Shown in pieces: positions 63,650 to 64,000 of a DNA stretch of 64,000 nucleotides. Each line of letters starts with the position of its first letter. The stretch's first letter is position 1. The DNA comes from Mucilaginibacter sp. PPCGB 2223. Its GTDB lineage: Bacteria; Bacteroidota; Bacteroidia; Sphingobacteriales; Sphingobacteriaceae. The stretch lies in NCBI RefSeq assembly GCF_001705515.1, contig NZ_MDJS01000004.1:186001-250000 (forward strand), in the 5' to 3' direction. The notes under the pieces are model-generated. The model made no database searches. It was not told where the DNA came from and saw nothing but the letters and a program-made list of their open reading frames with translations. A program made the position numbers and the translations under genes.

Positions 63650-64000
63650 TGAATTTAAAACCAGCGCTGCTTGTCGGCGCTTTATTTATTGGGTTTAATG
63701 CCCTCGCGCAAAAAGATCCTACCTACGCACAAAAAGCCGAAGAGATTAAAAATAAGGTATGGGGCGATAACACACCCGAATTTGCCGTTAAGGACATACC
63801 TGCCGATATGCAGAAAGAGAGCGCGGTGATTATTGCCAGCAGCCTGAATATCGATCAAACCTCGAACGGGAAGGTCAAAATGAGCTTGTTTCTGCCGGCA
63901 GGCGGCACTAAAACCACTAAAATAAGTACATTCCGCGAACGGGTAAAAATAAACGACAAAGCCGCATTGCAAGCCTTTTCGACAATCGAATATCAAAAAA
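63650..64000 (+). CDS. third DUF3857-family paralogue (cut by the window end)
   Basis: 117 codons visible, open at the right edge. Signal peptide ending about FNALAQ. The mature part tracks the preceding gene closely: AQKAEEIKNKVWGDN (AHKAAEIKTKIWGEK there), ESAVIIASSLNID (ESAVIIARSLNVE) and ISTFRERVKINDKAALQAFSTIEYQK. A recent tandem duplication is the simplest reading. Confidence 0.9.

Overview
This 64 kb window looks like chromosome from a member of the Bacteroidota, family Sphingobacteriaceae, most like Mucilaginibacter or Pedobacter. No tool was available to confirm the genus. The evidence is the family content: an IPExxxVDY protein beside acpP-fabF-rnc, a type II-like isoleucyl-tRNA synthetase, Tat-exported ferritin-like pairs, DUF3857/transglutaminase proteins, HWPG small membrane proteins and SIMPL. 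Other evidence is -7 promoter boxes of the TAnnTTTG type, the absence of strong Shine-Dalgarno sites, and gene-sized intergenic gaps filled with short word-repeats. I saw no rRNA, tRNA, CRISPR array, transposase or prophage.

Layout. Positions 1-3270 (minus) hold most of a giant secreted protein (propeller, TIG repeats, FG-GAP repeats) running off the left edge. Positions 3.4-8.2 kb are small accessory genes: DUF2383, Ku, an atypical SDR, a HicB-like antitoxin with a broken HicA, and small membrane proteins. An intergenic repeat patch at 8.2-8.75 kb precedes ileS-traR/dksA-lspA. Positions 13.3-19 kb hold an amidohydrolase, SIMPL, an uncharacterised protein with kinase-like motifs, an RRM protein and an SGNH hydrolase. 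Next come nrdJ, a 723-residue toxin-like protein, pyk, an IPExxxVDY gene, and acpP-fabF-rnc. Positions 31.3-33.5 kb form a yicC-gmk-nadD run.

At 33.6-35.5 kb a single SUKH/HEAT gene is inserted beside divIC/ftsB and is bracketed by a 96-bp direct duplication of the divIC 3' end. After it come rhlE, a lipoprotein and clpC. A frameshifted pentapeptide gene and a second repeat patch (41.1-41.6 kb) follow, then a membrane protein/histidine kinase pair, an orphan secreted protein and a tail-collar protein. ettA precedes tatA with two Tat-exported ferritin-like proteins. The lipid block DUF177-rpmF-plsX-fabH-accB-accC follows, then tatC-rpiB, an M28 peptidase, lutB, and a tandem series of DUF3857 proteins that runs off the right edge.

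How genes work together. Fatty-acid initiation and elongation (acpP, fabF, fabH, accBC, plsX) is split over two loci. Membrane and export functions (lspA, tatA, tatC) fit the many signal-peptide proteins. Much of the non-genic structure is one recurring architecture: short words (8-12 bp) repeated in tandem, an A-rich spacer, then the reverse-complement words. The word differs between loci, and several copies end only 7-38 nt upstream of a start codon. The most interesting items are these repeats, the divIC-flanked insertion, the kinase-like protein at 15.6 kb and the toxin-like protein at 22.9 kb.
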